A stretch of DNA of 64,000 bases from Tissierellales bacterium. GTDB lineage: Bacteria; Bacillota; Clostridia; Tissierellales; Tissierellaceae. The stretch is from NCBI GenBank assembly GCA_030146705.1, contig JASLBE010000044.1, forward strand, positions 62,001 through 126,000, in the 5' to 3' direction. How positions within the stretch are numbered: position 1 is the first letter of the stretch; every line of letters starts with the position of its first letter. The translations under genes were made by a program, and so were the position numbers. Shown here piece by piece: positions 43,182 through 51,585 of this stretch. The notes beneath the pieces are model-generated. The model searched no databases. It had not been told where the DNA came from and saw only the letters and a list, made by a program, of their open reading frames with translations.

Positions 43182-43979
43182 ATGAAAAAGAGAATTTCAA
43201 TATTATCAATTTTAGTTTTATCTTTATTTGTATTTGTTGGCTGTGGAAAAAAGGCTGATAGTGATGTAATTAAAATAGGCGTAAGCCCTAATCCCCATGC
43301 AGATATAGTAAAGTTTGTAGAAGAAGATTTAAAGGCTGAGGGAATTAACATAGAAATTGTAGAAATTCCTGACTATGTAACTCCTAACCTTCTTTTAAAT
43401 GATGGGGACCTAGACCTTAATTTTTTCCAACATCTTCCTTACTTAGATGACTTTAATAAGGAAAGAAATTTAGACCTAGTTTCCATAGGTGGAGTCCACA
43501 TTGAACCCCTAGCTTTTTATTCAAATAGTTTAAAGGATATTAAGGACTTAAAAGATGGGGCTAAGATAGCAATTCCAAATGATGCAGTGAATGGTGGTCG
43601 TGCCCTAATTCTTTTAGAAAATAATGGCTTAATTAAACTAGATCCTAATGCTGGTTTAGAGGCTACTCCTAAGGATATTATAGAAAATAAATTAAATTTA
43701 AAAATTACTATGTTAGAGGCAACAACCCTTCCATCTGTTCTTCCAGATGTTGATGGAGCAGTTATTAATGGTAACTATGCCTTAGAGGCTGGTTTAAATC
43801 CATTAAAAGATGGACTTATTATAGAAGATAAGGACTCTCCTTATGTAAATATTGTGGCTGCAAGAAAAGAAGACAAGGACAAGGAAGAGTTCAAAAAAAT
43901 AATTAGTGCCCTTAACTCAGAAAAAATTAAGGACTACCTAATAGAAAATTTTGATGGGGCTGTTGTTCCAACATTTTAA
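43182..43979 (+). CDS. metQ: Methionine-binding lipoprotein
   Basis: A 265-residue NlpA-family lipoprotein with lipobox FVGC (Cys about 21) that delivers methionine to MetNI. Marks: KIGVSPNPHADIVKFV, NFFQHLPYLDDFNKERN, PNDAVNGGRALILLENNGLIKL, GNYALEAGL and PYVNIVAARKEDKD. Two ATGs are six bases apart; the second has GGAGG at seven bases and is preferred. Followed by a strong terminator. Confidence 0.96.
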   Translation: MKKRISILSILVLSLFVFVGCGKKADSDVIKIGVSPNPHADIVKFVEEDLKAEGINIEIVEIPDYVTPNLLLNDGDLDLNFFQHLPYLDDFNKERNLDLVSIGGVHIEPLAFYSNSLKDIKDLKDGAKIAIPNDAVNGGRALILLENNGLIKLDPNAGLEATPKDIIENKLNLKITMLEATTLPSVLPDVDGAVINGNYALEAGLNPLKDGLIIEDKDSPYVNIVAARKEDKDKEEFKKIISALNSEKIKDYLIENFDGAVVPTF

Positions 43980-43980
43980 T

Positions 43981-44016
43981 AAAAAACCAAGCTTCTCGGG
44001 AGGCTTGGTTTTTTTA
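43981..44016 (+). terminator. Terminator of metNIQ
   Basis: 12-bp AAAACCAAGC/GCTTGGTTTT stem and T-run directly after metQ. Confidence 0.92.
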
Positions 44017-44104
44017 ATTTAAGCCTATAAATTTTTTAATATTTTAACCCCCTTCCAGCTATGCTATACTATATTGACCTAATATATAAAAGGAGGCCTA
44101 TATA

Positions 44105-44506
44105 ATGGACTATCAAATTGAAATTAAACCCTCTATGACAAGTCTCAAGCTAAAATTGAGTTTTTATAGTTTACTTATCCTATTTCTAGTGCTAGATAAG
44201 TCTTGGAGCCTATTTTCTCCCTTTTCCTTCCTAGGTCTATATTTAAAAGTAAGCTTGCTTGTATTTTCCCTAGTTAAGCTTATTATTGCTGGATATAAAC
44301 TAATAAAAAAATATCCTATAATTTTAGTTTCTAGCTATGGAATTATAATTAATAATTTTGAGTCTGCTTTTGAAGACCTTAGTATTAATAGGAGGGGGCA
44401 AGCCTGGATTTTTTCCAATGGTGAAAGCTCTTTTAAATATACTGGTCCCTTGAGTAAGAAAGACTTCTTATTTATAGAAAATGGGTTTAAATCAACAGAA
44501 AAATAA
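44105..44506 (+). CDS. Small membrane protein of unknown function
   Basis: A 133-residue protein. Two membrane segments (about 18-36 and 42-62) are followed by a C-terminal cytoplasmic region of short strands (IILVSSYGIIINNFESAFEDL, RGQAWIFSNGESSFKY), possibly a PH-like (bPH) fold. I recognise no family. It has an AAAGGAGG site, an extended TGC-TATACT -10 box near 44067, and its own terminator, so it is a real single-gene unit. Confidence 0.75.
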   Translation: MDYQIEIKPSMTSLKLKLSFYSLLILFLVLDKSWSLFSPFSFLGLYLKVSLLVFSLVKLIIAGYKLIKKYPIILVSSYGIIINNFESAFEDLSINRRGQAWIFSNGESSFKYTGPLSKKDFLFIENGFKSTEK

Positions 44507-44531
44507 GGATAGGCCTAGGCCTATCCTTATT
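44502..44531. terminator. Bidirectional terminator, 30-bp perfect palindrome
   Basis: Perfect symmetry around GGCCTAGGCC between convergent genes, with A and T runs at the flanks. Confidence 0.88.
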
Positions 44532-44543
44532 AAAATATTGTAT

Positions 44544-45050
44544 TTAGGCAAGTTTTTCTAGTATAGCCCTTAAAAAATCTGGCAGGTCCTTTGGAGTCCT
44601 AGATGTTACTAGGTTACCATCAACAACAACTGGCTCATCTAAATATTTTCCACCAGCATTTACTAGGTCATCCTTTATGGAGAAGAAACCCGTTAGATTT
44701 TTTCCACTTAAGTCACAAGCTGAAGCCATTAACCAAGGTCCATGGCAAATTCCAGCAATTAACTTTCCAGCCCTATCCATCTCCCTTACAAAGTCAACAG
44801 TAGCCTGGCATCTTCTCATATGGTCTGGTGAAAAACCACCTGGAATTATAACCCCCTCATAATCCTCTGGATTTATTTCCTCTGAACTATGGCTACTAAT
44901 TTCCTTTAAGCCATTTTTCCCAACATAAGTCTTATTTTTCTCACTTCCTACTAGGTGGACCTCAAATCCTTCTTCTAACAACCTGTAGTATGGATAAATT
45001 AATTCTTTTTCATCAAAAAGGTTTTCCAGTAAAACTGCTATTTTTTTCAT
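44544..45050 (-). CDS. DJ-1/PfpI family protein (type 1 glutamine amidotransferase-like)
   Basis: A 168-residue cysteine-dependent protein. The nucleophile elbow AGICHGPWLMASA carries the conserved Cys, with IIPGGFSPDHMRR (Glu/Gly region) before it and SIKDDLVNAGGKYLDEPVVVDGNLVTSRTPKDLPDF after it. Members act as proteases, glyoxalases or deglycases of damaged proteins and metabolites; which applies here cannot be told. Monocistronic with an AAAGGAGTGG site. Confidence 0.93.
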   Translation of the reverse strand: MKKIAVLLENLFDEKELIYPYYRLLEEGFEVHLVGSEKNKTYVGKNGLKEISSHSSEEINPEDYEGVIIPGGFSPDHMRRCQATVDFVREMDRAGKLIAGICHGPWLMASACDLSGKNLTGFFSIKDDLVNAGGKYLDEPVVVDGNLVTSRTPKDLPDFLRAILEKLA

Positions 45051-45080
45051 TTAACCACTCCTTTATAAACCTATACCCAA

Positions 45081-45114
45081 TAAAAAAATAAACTAGAGCA
45101 CCTGGCCCTAGTTT
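45081..45114 (-). terminator. Terminator after the histidine phosphatase gene
   Basis: AAACTAG/CTAGTTT stem with a further GC pair and seven T on the minus strand, overlapping the phosphatase stop. Confidence 0.82.
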
Positions 45115-45719
45115 AAATGGTCAACATTTCCTTCTTCTAAAATCTTAAACTTCCTATCTTTTGTATATTCAACTATTGAAAGTGAGGTATTTTTTACAAC
45201 AGGTGTTTCCCATATTTCTCCCATATCCTTATTTTTTAAAATAGTTAAAATAGTGCTTATTACAACACCATGGGTTATAACTAAAACATTTTCCTCCCTG
45301 GCCTTATTTTGGATTATTTTCTCAAGCCCTAAACCAACCCTAGTAAATAATTCCTCATAAGATTCACCAGTTTCATTAATATAACCCCTAGGATTTTCCC
45401 ATAGGTTATACATATCATCTGGGTATGTTTTCCTTAATTCTTCCAAGCTTTCCCCCTCAAACTTACCAAAATTCATCTCTTGAATTTCATCTAAAATAGT
45501 TACTGGTATATCCAATGAACCCTTTACATGGTCCATAGTCTCAAGAGTCCTCCCTAAAGGGCTTACATATATCCTATCGAAATTTATATTCCTAATATGG
45601 TCATGTAGTTTTTTTGCCTCTTCTATTCCTTTTTCAGTTAGGTTGGAGTTTTTTGCCCCCTGCATCCTTCCTTCTTCATTCCAAATTGTTTGTCCATGCC
45701 TTACTATATATATTTTCAT
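45108..45719 (-). CDS. Histidine phosphatase family protein, possible alpha-ribazole phosphatase
   Basis: A 203-residue member of the phosphoglycerate-mutase-like superfamily: catalytic IYIVRHGQTIWNEEGRMQG at the start, SPLGRTLETMDHV (about 53-65), EMNFGKFEGESLEEL and LVITHGVVIST with the second His. These enzymes remove phosphate from small molecules; CobC of cobalamin synthesis is one of them. It overlaps an AIR-synthase-like gene by four bases, and the pairing suggests a CobC role in nucleotide-loop assembly. That is inference. It could also be a general sugar-phosphate phosphatase. Confidence 0.85.
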   Translation of the reverse strand: MKIYIVRHGQTIWNEEGRMQGAKNSNLTEKGIEEAKKLHDHIRNINFDRIYVSPLGRTLETMDHVKGSLDIPVTILDEIQEMNFGKFEGESLEELRKTYPDDMYNLWENPRGYINETGESYEELFTRVGLGLEKIIQNKAREENVLVITHGVVISTILTILKNKDMGEIWETPVVKNTSLSIVEYTKDRKFKILEEGNVDHLN

Positions 45720-46474
45720 TTAACCACCCTTTTAAAATATCCTAATTTATTTACCTCAATATCTATACTTTTTTGCAAGCTTAAAAAATCTTCCTCCCTA
45801 AGGGATGCAACTACACAAGTGGCTGGTCCAGCCGTAGTTTTTATATCTACATTTATTTCCTCTAAAAGCTCATAGGCCAAATTATTGGTCCTAGCCATTT
45901 CAGAAAGCTCATATTCAATCCCCTTGGACCCTACTGGCAGAACTTCGTGGACAAGGCCTAGGTCTAATATTTTTAAAAGCCTAGGAATATCCATAATACT
46001 TTTGCCCTCATCCTCCACCACTTCATCTCCAACTTTAGGCAGTCCAATACTAACAGCCAAATCTCCCTCTCTAGTTTTTGGCCTCTGCCAGGTCTCCCTG
46101 TTAATTATACCAATAATAGTTATCCCAACTCCAGTTAGGCTAACAGGAATATTTTCTTCCGTCGTTCCAGTTAAGCCTAGGTCTATATCAAAATCTAGGG
46201 GTTCTAAACAGGCCTTGATCCCTTCTATAATCCCCTTTCCACTTGGGTCCATTTCAACAGCCAAAGTATTAACAACACTAATTGGTCTAGCTCCAAAAGC
46301 CAAATTTTCCATTAGGGCAACCAGGGTTGTATAATACCCAATTAGCTCTGGACTAGCCTTTACTATATCATTTTCCTTACTGCCTATCCCTCCAGCAGAA
46401 TCACAAGATATAACTAGAGCCTGGCTCTCATTAATATCTATTATTGTTAAGTCCCTAAATCTTTCTAGTTTCAT
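45716..46474 (-). CDS. AIR synthase (PurM)-related protein, possible alpha-ribazole kinase
   Basis: A 252-residue protein with the PurM/SelD/HypE-type ATP-binding fold: SCDSAGGIGSKENDIVKASPE (Asp and Gly-rich metal loop, about 24-44), RPISVVNTLAVEMDPSGKGI (about 82-101), GLTGTTEENIPVSLTGVGIT (about 138-157) and GDLAVSIGLPKVGDEV. This short standalone form resembles CblS, the alpha-ribazole kinase of Listeria and Geobacillus. The next gene is a CobC-like phosphatase. Kinase followed by phosphatase would let salvaged alpha-ribazole enter cobalamin. Start and stop overlap both neighbours (ATGA), so the three genes form a tight operon. Confidence 0.75.
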   Translation of the reverse strand: MKLERFRDLTIIDINESQALVISCDSAGGIGSKENDIVKASPELIGYYTTLVALMENLAFGARPISVVNTLAVEMDPSGKGIIEGIKACLEPLDFDIDLGLTGTTEENIPVSLTGVGITIIGIINRETWQRPKTREGDLAVSIGLPKVGDEVVEDEGKSIMDIPRLLKILDLGLVHEVLPVGSKGIEYELSEMARTNNLAYELLEEINVDIKTTAGPATCVVASLREEDFLSLQKSIDIEVNKLGYFKRVVK

Positions 46475-46839
46475 TCCAGCCTCCTACCACAATATGGACA
46501 AAAATCATAAGCTTCATCCACAGTTTTTTTACACTCCCTGCAAACTCTTGCCTTGGACCCCCTATTTATAATTATTAGGTCTTCCTCTCCAAGGTCTACA
46601 TCTTGAGATTTCTCAATCCTCTTTCCAATTTCTTCACTTATGGAAAAAGTAGTATTGCAACAGCTTGTTAGTCCAAAATATTCCTTGTTCCACTTCAAAA
46701 TAGGAATAAAAAATAGACTAAGTCCAGTATAGGTCATAAAGACATTAATCCTCCCATAGCCTTCACAGTTTGGGCAGATTATCCTACTGGAAAAATTTAA
46801 ATCCTTAGTTTTACTTGAAATTCCAGATATAAATATCAT
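46471..46839 (-). CDS. Zinc-ribbon domain protein
   Basis: A 122-residue soluble or weakly membrane-associated protein. It has three cysteine pairs: CPNC near residue 22, then CRECKK and CPYCGRR at the C-terminus. A hydrophobic segment MTYTGLSLFFIPILKW lies after the first pair and TSCCNTTFSISEEIGKRIE between. It fits the zinc_ribbon_15-type small protein family common in Clostridia, with no assigned function. It overlaps the next gene by four bases and leads the three-gene operon. Confidence 0.82.
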   Translation of the reverse strand: MIFISGISSKTKDLNFSSRIICPNCEGYGRINVFMTYTGLSLFFIPILKWNKEYFGLTSCCNTTFSISEEIGKRIEKSQDVDLGEEDLIIINRGSKARVCRECKKTVDEAYDFCPYCGRRLE

Positions 46840-46900
46840 TTTTCCACCTCTTATAGTTATGCCATTTAATTATAACATAAAAAATAATTTATAAGCTAAA

Positions 46901-46937
46901 AAGCAAGTAAGGGGGGACTAAATTAGTCCCCCCTTGC
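46901..46937 (-). terminator. Terminator of the pyrophosphatase-HD-ybaK operon
   Basis: GGGGGGACTAA/TTAGTCCCCCC stem, extended by GCAAG/TTGC, with a T-run on the minus strand. Confidence 0.9.
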
Positions 46938-46943
46938 AATTTT

Positions 46944-47423
46944 TTACATTATTATATTTTCAAAACTTACATCTATAAGCCTTTCAAAGTCTCTTGGGTT
47001 TACTTCTACTTGATGGCCGATTTTTCCAGCTGAAACGACTATAGTCTCTAAGCCTACTGCCGACCTATCTATTACAGTCTTAAAACTTTTTTTCATCCCA
47101 ATAGGAGAGCAACCACCCCTTATATAACCTGTTATTTTATTGATATCTGCAACCCTTATCATTTCAACAGATTTTTCACCAACAGCCTTAGCAGCCTTCT
47201 TAAGGTTTAATTCCTCTGCAACTGGGATTACAAAAACATAGTGGTCCTTAGAGTGGCCCTGGCAAACCAGAGTCTTATACACCCTATTAACTTCTAGGCC
47301 AATTTGCTTGGCAACTGTAATTCCATCAAGATGGTCCTTGTCTGCCTTGTACTCATAAGTTTTATAGCCTATATTTTCACTATCTAAAATTCTCATAACA
47401 TTGGTTTTTTTGGTTTTTGCCAT
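46944..47423 (-). CDS. ybaK: YbaK/EbsC family Cys-tRNA(Pro)/Cys-tRNA(Cys) deacylase
   Basis: A 159-residue trans-editing deacylase that removes cysteine from mischarged tRNA-Pro. Family marks: LEVNRVYKTLVCQGHSKDHYVFVIPVAEELNLKKAAKAVG with the key lysine in YKTLV, and ITGYIRGGCSPIGMKKSFKTVID. Length is standard. Good AAAGGAGAATT site. Last gene after the pyrophosphatase and HD genes. Confidence 0.93.
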   Translation of the reverse strand: MAKTKKTNVMRILDSENIGYKTYEYKADKDHLDGITVAKQIGLEVNRVYKTLVCQGHSKDHYVFVIPVAEELNLKKAAKAVGEKSVEMIRVADINKITGYIRGGCSPIGMKKSFKTVIDRSAVGLETIVVSAGKIGHQVEVNPRDFERLIDVSFENIIM

Positions 47424-47448
47424 AATAATTCTCCTTTATTCCTAGGTC

Positions 47449-48033
47449 CTATTCTTCCAAATATCCTAACTTAACAGACTCATTAACCAAGCCTTCTGCA
47501 TAGGCATAAAGGTCTTTGGAAACTTCCTTAATTGGAGCGATCCTTTTAAGAACCTTCTCCCTAGATATATTATACTTAACCCAGGTCCCCCCATTATTAT
47601 AGAAGTTGTTTAAAATTGGTTGTAGCCTGTCTACAGAGTTGGCAAAAAGAGCCTCCCTGGTTTCCATAGCCTCAAATTCTTCCCAGTAACTTCTTAGCTC
47701 TTGGCCTTTTTTAGGACTAAGCATTCCAAATATTTTTTCTGCTGCCAGGGTTTCTCTCTCTAGCTTATCTTCATATCCAACCTCATCATAAGCAAAAGTA
47801 TCCCCTGCATAAATCTCAACTAAGTCATGGACTAAGACCATTTTTATTACCTTAAAAAGGTCCAAGTCCCCATCTACATATTCTTCTAAAACCATAGCCA
47901 TAACAGCTATATGCCAAGAATGCTCTGCATCATTTTCTCTTTTGTCCTTGCCTATTAAACTAGTCATTCTTTCTATAGACTTCATCTTATCTAGCTCTTT
48001 TATAAACTCTATATCTTTTTCTAATTTAACCAT
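47449..48033 (-). CDS. HD-domain phosphohydrolase (YfbR-like)
   Basis: A 194-residue metal-dependent hydrolase. HD motif ligands appear as ENDAEHSWHIAVMAM (about 33-47), VLVHDLVEIYAGDT (about 66-79) and NSVDRLQPILNNF (about 130-142), the layout of HD_3 proteins such as YfbR, which removes phosphate from deoxynucleoside monophosphates. Substrate here is inferred. It lies 12 nt after the pyrophosphatase gene. Confidence 0.88.
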   Translation of the reverse strand: MVKLEKDIEFIKELDKMKSIERMTSLIGKDKRENDAEHSWHIAVMAMVLEEYVDGDLDLFKVIKMVLVHDLVEIYAGDTFAYDEVGYEDKLERETLAAEKIFGMLSPKKGQELRSYWEEFEAMETREALFANSVDRLQPILNNFYNNGGTWVKYNISREKVLKRIAPIKEVSKDLYAYAEGLVNESVKLGYLEE

Positions 48034-48044
48034 AGTTTCACTCT

Positions 48045-49682
48045 CTATTCTTCTAACTTTAATGCAGCTGTAATTGGTGGTACTACTTGTTTTTTTCTTG
48101 AAACAACACCTGGAGCATTAAAAGTATTATTTTTTATCTTGCTACCAAAAGCCGATGCTATTTTCTCCTTGTCATTACCTACAACTATAATTTCTGATGA
48201 TTCATTAAATATGTCAGTCAATAGTAAAACTAAGGAGTTATACCCCCTCTTGTCCCTAAGACTTTCCATCTCTATTAATAGTTCATTTTTAGTATTTTCT
48301 AAACTCTCAAGGTCCATAGTAAAGACTTGAGATATGGCAATTTTTTTCTCCTGGATTGTAAACTCCTTAAAATCTTGGTTTATAATTTCCTTAGGAGTCT
48401 TTCCCTCAAGAGAAGTTCCTGCCTTAAACATTTCATTGGCAAAATCTTCTAGGTCTATATTGGCAATCTTTGCCAGCCTATCTAGGATTAGTTTATCCTT
48501 AACTGTAGCAGTTGGCGACCTTAAAAGTAAAGTATCAGAAATAATTGCTCCAGCTAGGATACCTGCAATTTCCCTACTAGGCCTCCTTCCATTTTCAAAG
48601 AATATGGAAGAAATAATAGTTGCTGTACTTCCAACTGGCTCATTCCTAAAATAAATAGGTTTACCAGTAAATACATTGGCCACCCTGTGGTGGTCTATTA
48701 TTTCTAAAATTTCAGCCTCTTCCAGTCCATCAATAGATTGGCTTCTTTCATTGTGGTCTACTAAAATAACATTTTTCTTTTTACTAGAAATTAAGTGGTA
48801 TCTTGAAATAAGGCCTATAACTTCCTTATCATTATTTACTACTGGATAAGTCCTATACCTAGTTTTAGACATTTCTTCCCTAACATCGTCTAAAATTTCA
48901 TCCTCATTAAAGTATACCAGGTCCTTCTTAGTCATAGTATAACCAACAGGAATGGCCTGGGTAATAAGTTTGGCCGCTGTAAAAGTATCATGTGGTGATA
49001 CTATTAAGCTTATATTTTTTTCCTTGGCCCTTTCTATAACCTTTTCACTTGGGCAAATACCCCCTGTGATAATTAAAAGGGATACACCACACTCTAGTCC
49101 TAGTAGCTGAGCATCTTCCCTACTTCCACAAATAGCAATATCTTCTTCATCTATAAAACCTCTTGCGTCCTTAGGATCCATCGCTATAACAATAGTCTTT
49201 CCTCTTAATGGTCTTTCATTGCTAGTATAAATAGGTTCTGCTGATAATGTGTCTAATATATTATCTAAAGTAGCACCTGATTTTGCAAGTATTGTATTAT
49301 CCCAAACATCAATATATTTTTTTATAATGTCTGATGCTGAAATCATACCAATTAACTTCTTGGAATCATCTACTACTGGAATACTATTTAAGCCAGTCGT
49401 TTCCATTATGCTTAAGGCCATTTTAATTGAAATATCTGGAGATATTGGTGCTATTCTATCATAGTCTATATCCCCTATAGATAGCCTTACTGTTTCCTTT
49501 AATATTGGCTTTTCAACCCCAAAGTAATTTAAAATAAATTCTGTCTCCCTGCTAATCTCACCTAGTCTAACAGGTACTGCCTCTTGGCCAATGGAGTTTT
49601 TATATTCGGCATAAGCTAATGCTGAACATATTGAATCTGAATCTGGATTCTTATGCCCCATAATATAAATTTTTTCCTGCAT
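48045..49682 (-). CDS. ppaC: Manganese-dependent inorganic pyrophosphatase with CBS and DRTGG domains
   Basis: A family II pyrophosphatase of 545 residues. The DHH domain starts GHKNPDSDSICSALAYA and is split by a regulatory insert (about 65-300) containing a CBS domain (ISPDISIKMALSIM...VDDSKKLIGMISASDII), a DRTGG domain (about 115-245) and the paired CBS (MSKTRYRTYPVV...IGLISRYHLI). Catalysis resumes at VDHNERSQSIDGLEEAEILEIIDHHRV with a DHHA2 C-terminus. CBS-PPases are inhibited or activated by AMP, ADP and diadenosine polyphosphates; the DRTGG form is typical of Clostridia. First gene of its operon. Confidence 0.96.
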   Translation of the reverse strand: MQEKIYIMGHKNPDSDSICSALAYAEYKNSIGQEAVPVRLGEISRETEFILNYFGVEKPILKETVRLSIGDIDYDRIAPISPDISIKMALSIMETTGLNSIPVVDDSKKLIGMISASDIIKKYIDVWDNTILAKSGATLDNILDTLSAEPIYTSNERPLRGKTIVIAMDPKDARGFIDEEDIAICGSREDAQLLGLECGVSLLIITGGICPSEKVIERAKEKNISLIVSPHDTFTAAKLITQAIPVGYTMTKKDLVYFNEDEILDDVREEMSKTRYRTYPVVNNDKEVIGLISRYHLISSKKKNVILVDHNERSQSIDGLEEAEILEIIDHHRVANVFTGKPIYFRNEPVGSTATIISSIFFENGRRPSREIAGILAGAIISDTLLLRSPTATVKDKLILDRLAKIANIDLEDFANEMFKAGTSLEGKTPKEIINQDFKEFTIQEKKIAISQVFTMDLESLENTKNELLIEMESLRDKRGYNSLVLLLTDIFNESSEIIVVGNDKEKIASAFGSKIKNNTFNAPGVVSRKKQVVPPITAALKLEE

Positions 49683-49704
49683 TTAATCTTCCCTCCCGGA
49701 GTCA

Positions 49705-49734
49705 ATTATACCATAGAGGAAATTTATATAGCAA
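49705..49734 (-). promoter_or_regulatory. Promoter of the pyrophosphatase operon
   Basis: TTGCTA (49729-49734), 18 bases, then extended -10 TGG-TATAAT (49705-49710) on the minus strand. Confidence 0.7.
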
Positions 49735-49773
49735 TGGAGTAACTTATTTTTTATCTATTTTGAAAAATCCCCC

Positions 49774-49802
49774 TTGACTTTTTATAAAAATAAATATATA
49801 GT
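49774..49802 (+). promoter_or_regulatory. Promoter of the first aromatic-amino-acid binding protein leader
   Basis: TTGACT (49774-49779) and TATAGT (49797-49802), 17 bases apart. Confidence 0.75.
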
Positions 49803-49808
49803 GTATCC

Positions 49809-50106
49809 AAGTAGAAAAGAATTAAAGGCGTTGATGGAGAAAAAAATACTAAAACCTTATTTACAGAGAGCTAGGCCGGTGAAATCTAGCAATAGGGAGG
49901 TATATAATATTCACTCCATAGCTGTTTCGTTCAATGAGTAAATCTAGTAGACGATTCCGGAGGCTCACCGTTAAAAGAGATAGGATTGTTAGATCTGATT
50001 GAGGATGACTTAGTCATTAAATAAGGGTGGTACCACGGAGATATAATCTTTCGTCCCTATAAAATTAGAAAATTTCTAGTTTTATAGGAGCGAAAGATTT
50101 TTTTAT
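49809..50106 (+). promoter_or_regulatory. T-box riboswitch, TTC (Phe) specifier
   Basis: Conserved AGGGTGGTACCACGG starts at 50024, followed by a long terminator (about 50045-50105) whose arms TCTTTCG...CGAAAGA pair. In Stem I, GGAG (5') pairs with CTCC (3'). The 3' strand just before it reads TTC-A-CTCC, placing codon TTC (49910-49912) then a purine then the helix, the canonical specifier geometry. It should therefore sense tRNA-Phe. Confidence 0.88.
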
Positions 50107-50153
50107 TTCTCAACTTATCTAACTTAAGTTTAATTTATTAGGAGGGTTTTTTT

Positions 50154-51119
50154 ATGAAAAAAAATTTAAAAGTACTATTATCTTTAATCTTGGCAGTATC
50201 TCTAACTTTAGTTGGATGTAGTAAGGGTAATGAAGAAAAGAAACTTGTAATAGGAATTAACCAGTTAATGGAGCACCCAGCCTTGGATGATGCTAGGGAA
50301 GGCTTCATAGAAGAACTAAAGGACCTAGGGCTAGATGTTGAAATTAAGTATATGAATGCCCAAGGTGAAATACCAAACTCTATTAGTATAGCAGAAAAGT
50401 TTGTGGCTGATAAGGTAGACCTTATTTATGCAATTGGAACTCCAGCAGCCCAGTCTACAAGACAGGTTGCAAAAGATATACCAGTTTTATTTTCCGCTGT
50501 TACTGACCCTGTTGAGTCTGGATTAGTTGATGATTGGATAGAGGTTGGGGGAAATGTTACTGGAACTTCTGATAGGGCAGATGTCTTGGAACAGCTTAAA
50601 CTTTTCCATGAGATTGACCCTAGTATAAAAACTATTGGAATTATATATAATACTGGAGAATCTAACTCTACTATACAAATTAAGGAAGTGGAAAAAGCCC
50701 TTCCAGAAGTAGGGCTTGGTCTTGAAACTATTGGGGTTAGTAATATAAATGATATCTCCCAGTCTATGGAATCTCTAATGAAAAAAGTAGATGCCATCTA
50801 TATTCTTAGTGACAATATGGTAGCTTCTGCTGTTGGACTTGTTAAGGAAAAACTTATAGAAAAACAAATGGTTTCTGTATCTGCTGAAGAATCCCAGGTA
50901 AAAGGGGGCATCTTAATAACCCAAGGAATTAGCTACTATGACCTAGGAAGGGATACTGGTAAGATGGCCAAGGAAATCCTAGTTGATAAAAAAGATGTTA
51001 AGGATATTCCTGTTGGACTTTCACAAAATAAGGATTTAAAAATCAATAGTGACACCTTGGAAAAATTAAATTTAGATAAAAATTTAAAGCCTTTCAAAGA
51101 TGCTAAGGTTATTGATTAA
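50154..51119 (+). CDS. ABC transporter substrate-binding lipoprotein (TrpX-like), Phe T-box controlled
   Basis: A 321-residue lipoprotein of the ABC_sub_bind (PF04392) family with lipobox LVGC (Cys about 22). Marks: IGINQLMEHPALDDAREGF, ISIAEKFVADKVDLIYAIGTPAAQS, PVLFSAVTDPVESGLV, GNVTGTSD and the late AEESQVKGGILITQGISYYDLGRDTG. Such proteins with YtrZ/TrpYZ partners import aromatic amino acids. It stands alone behind its own T-box, without a permease or ATPase. Presumably it shares those encoded about 1.4 kb downstream. Very similar to the second binding protein. Confidence 0.9.
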   Translation: MKKNLKVLLSLILAVSLTLVGCSKGNEEKKLVIGINQLMEHPALDDAREGFIEELKDLGLDVEIKYMNAQGEIPNSISIAEKFVADKVDLIYAIGTPAAQSTRQVAKDIPVLFSAVTDPVESGLVDDWIEVGGNVTGTSDRADVLEQLKLFHEIDPSIKTIGIIYNTGESNSTIQIKEVEKALPEVGLGLETIGVSNINDISQSMESLMKKVDAIYILSDNMVASAVGLVKEKLIEKQMVSVSAEESQVKGGILITQGISYYDLGRDTGKMAKEILVDKKDVKDIPVGLSQNKDLKINSDTLEKLNLDKNLKPFKDAKVID

Positions 51120-51186
51120 ACCTAAATATGCTAAACTTTTTTATACCACCTTTTGAGTATATATTAAAAATATTTTCATTTTTTTC

Positions 51187-51215
51187 TTGACAAAGTATTA
51201 GTTTGATACTAATAT
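51187..51215 (+). promoter_or_regulatory. Promoter of the second binding-protein operon, overlapped by a palindrome
   Basis: TTGACA (51187-51192), 17 bases, TAATAT (51210-51215). The spacer and -10 hold a perfect inverted repeat TATTAGT-TTGAT-ACTAATA (51196-51214), a position typical of a repressor operator. Confidence 0.7.
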
Positions 51216-51221
51216 GGTACT

Positions 51222-51527
51222 TAATCAATTATGGAAGAAAATACTTTGCAGGAGAGAAAAATATTTGGTAGTTGTTAAGAGAGAGCTGGGTTAGGTGTGA
51301 GCCAGTAACAATGACGATATATAATATACACTCCTAAGTAGGTTTGTTGAAATAAGAGTAGGCAAACTCGGGGGCCCGCCGTTAAAAGGGATAGGACTGT
51401 TAGGTCTGATTGAGTGATGATAATTAATTATGTTATCATAATTAGGGTGGTACCACGGAGATATTTTAATCTTCCGTCCCTATAGGTTTAGCTAAAGCTA
51501 GGTTTATAGGGGCGGGAGATTTTTTTA
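51222..51527 (+). promoter_or_regulatory. T-box riboswitch, TAC (Tyr) specifier
   Basis: AGGGTGGTACCACGG begins at 51444 and the terminator spans about 51469-51527. Stem I base TACTT pairs with AAGTA, GGAG with CTCC, and the 3' strand reads TAC-A-CTCC, placing specifier TAC at 51327-51329. Homologous to the leader 1.4 kb upstream but with the codon changed from TTC to TAC, so it should sense tRNA-Tyr. Confidence 0.88.
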
Positions 51528-51585
51528 TTATCTAAAATCATTCAATCCTAGGACTATTACTAAAATTGTTATAGGAGGAATTGAA

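Noticed and set aside
49907..49911. ATT or TAT as specifier of the first aromatic T-box
   Set aside because: The triplet followed by a single purine and then the CTCC helix is TTC; the second leader gives TAC by the same rule, a coherent aromatic pair.
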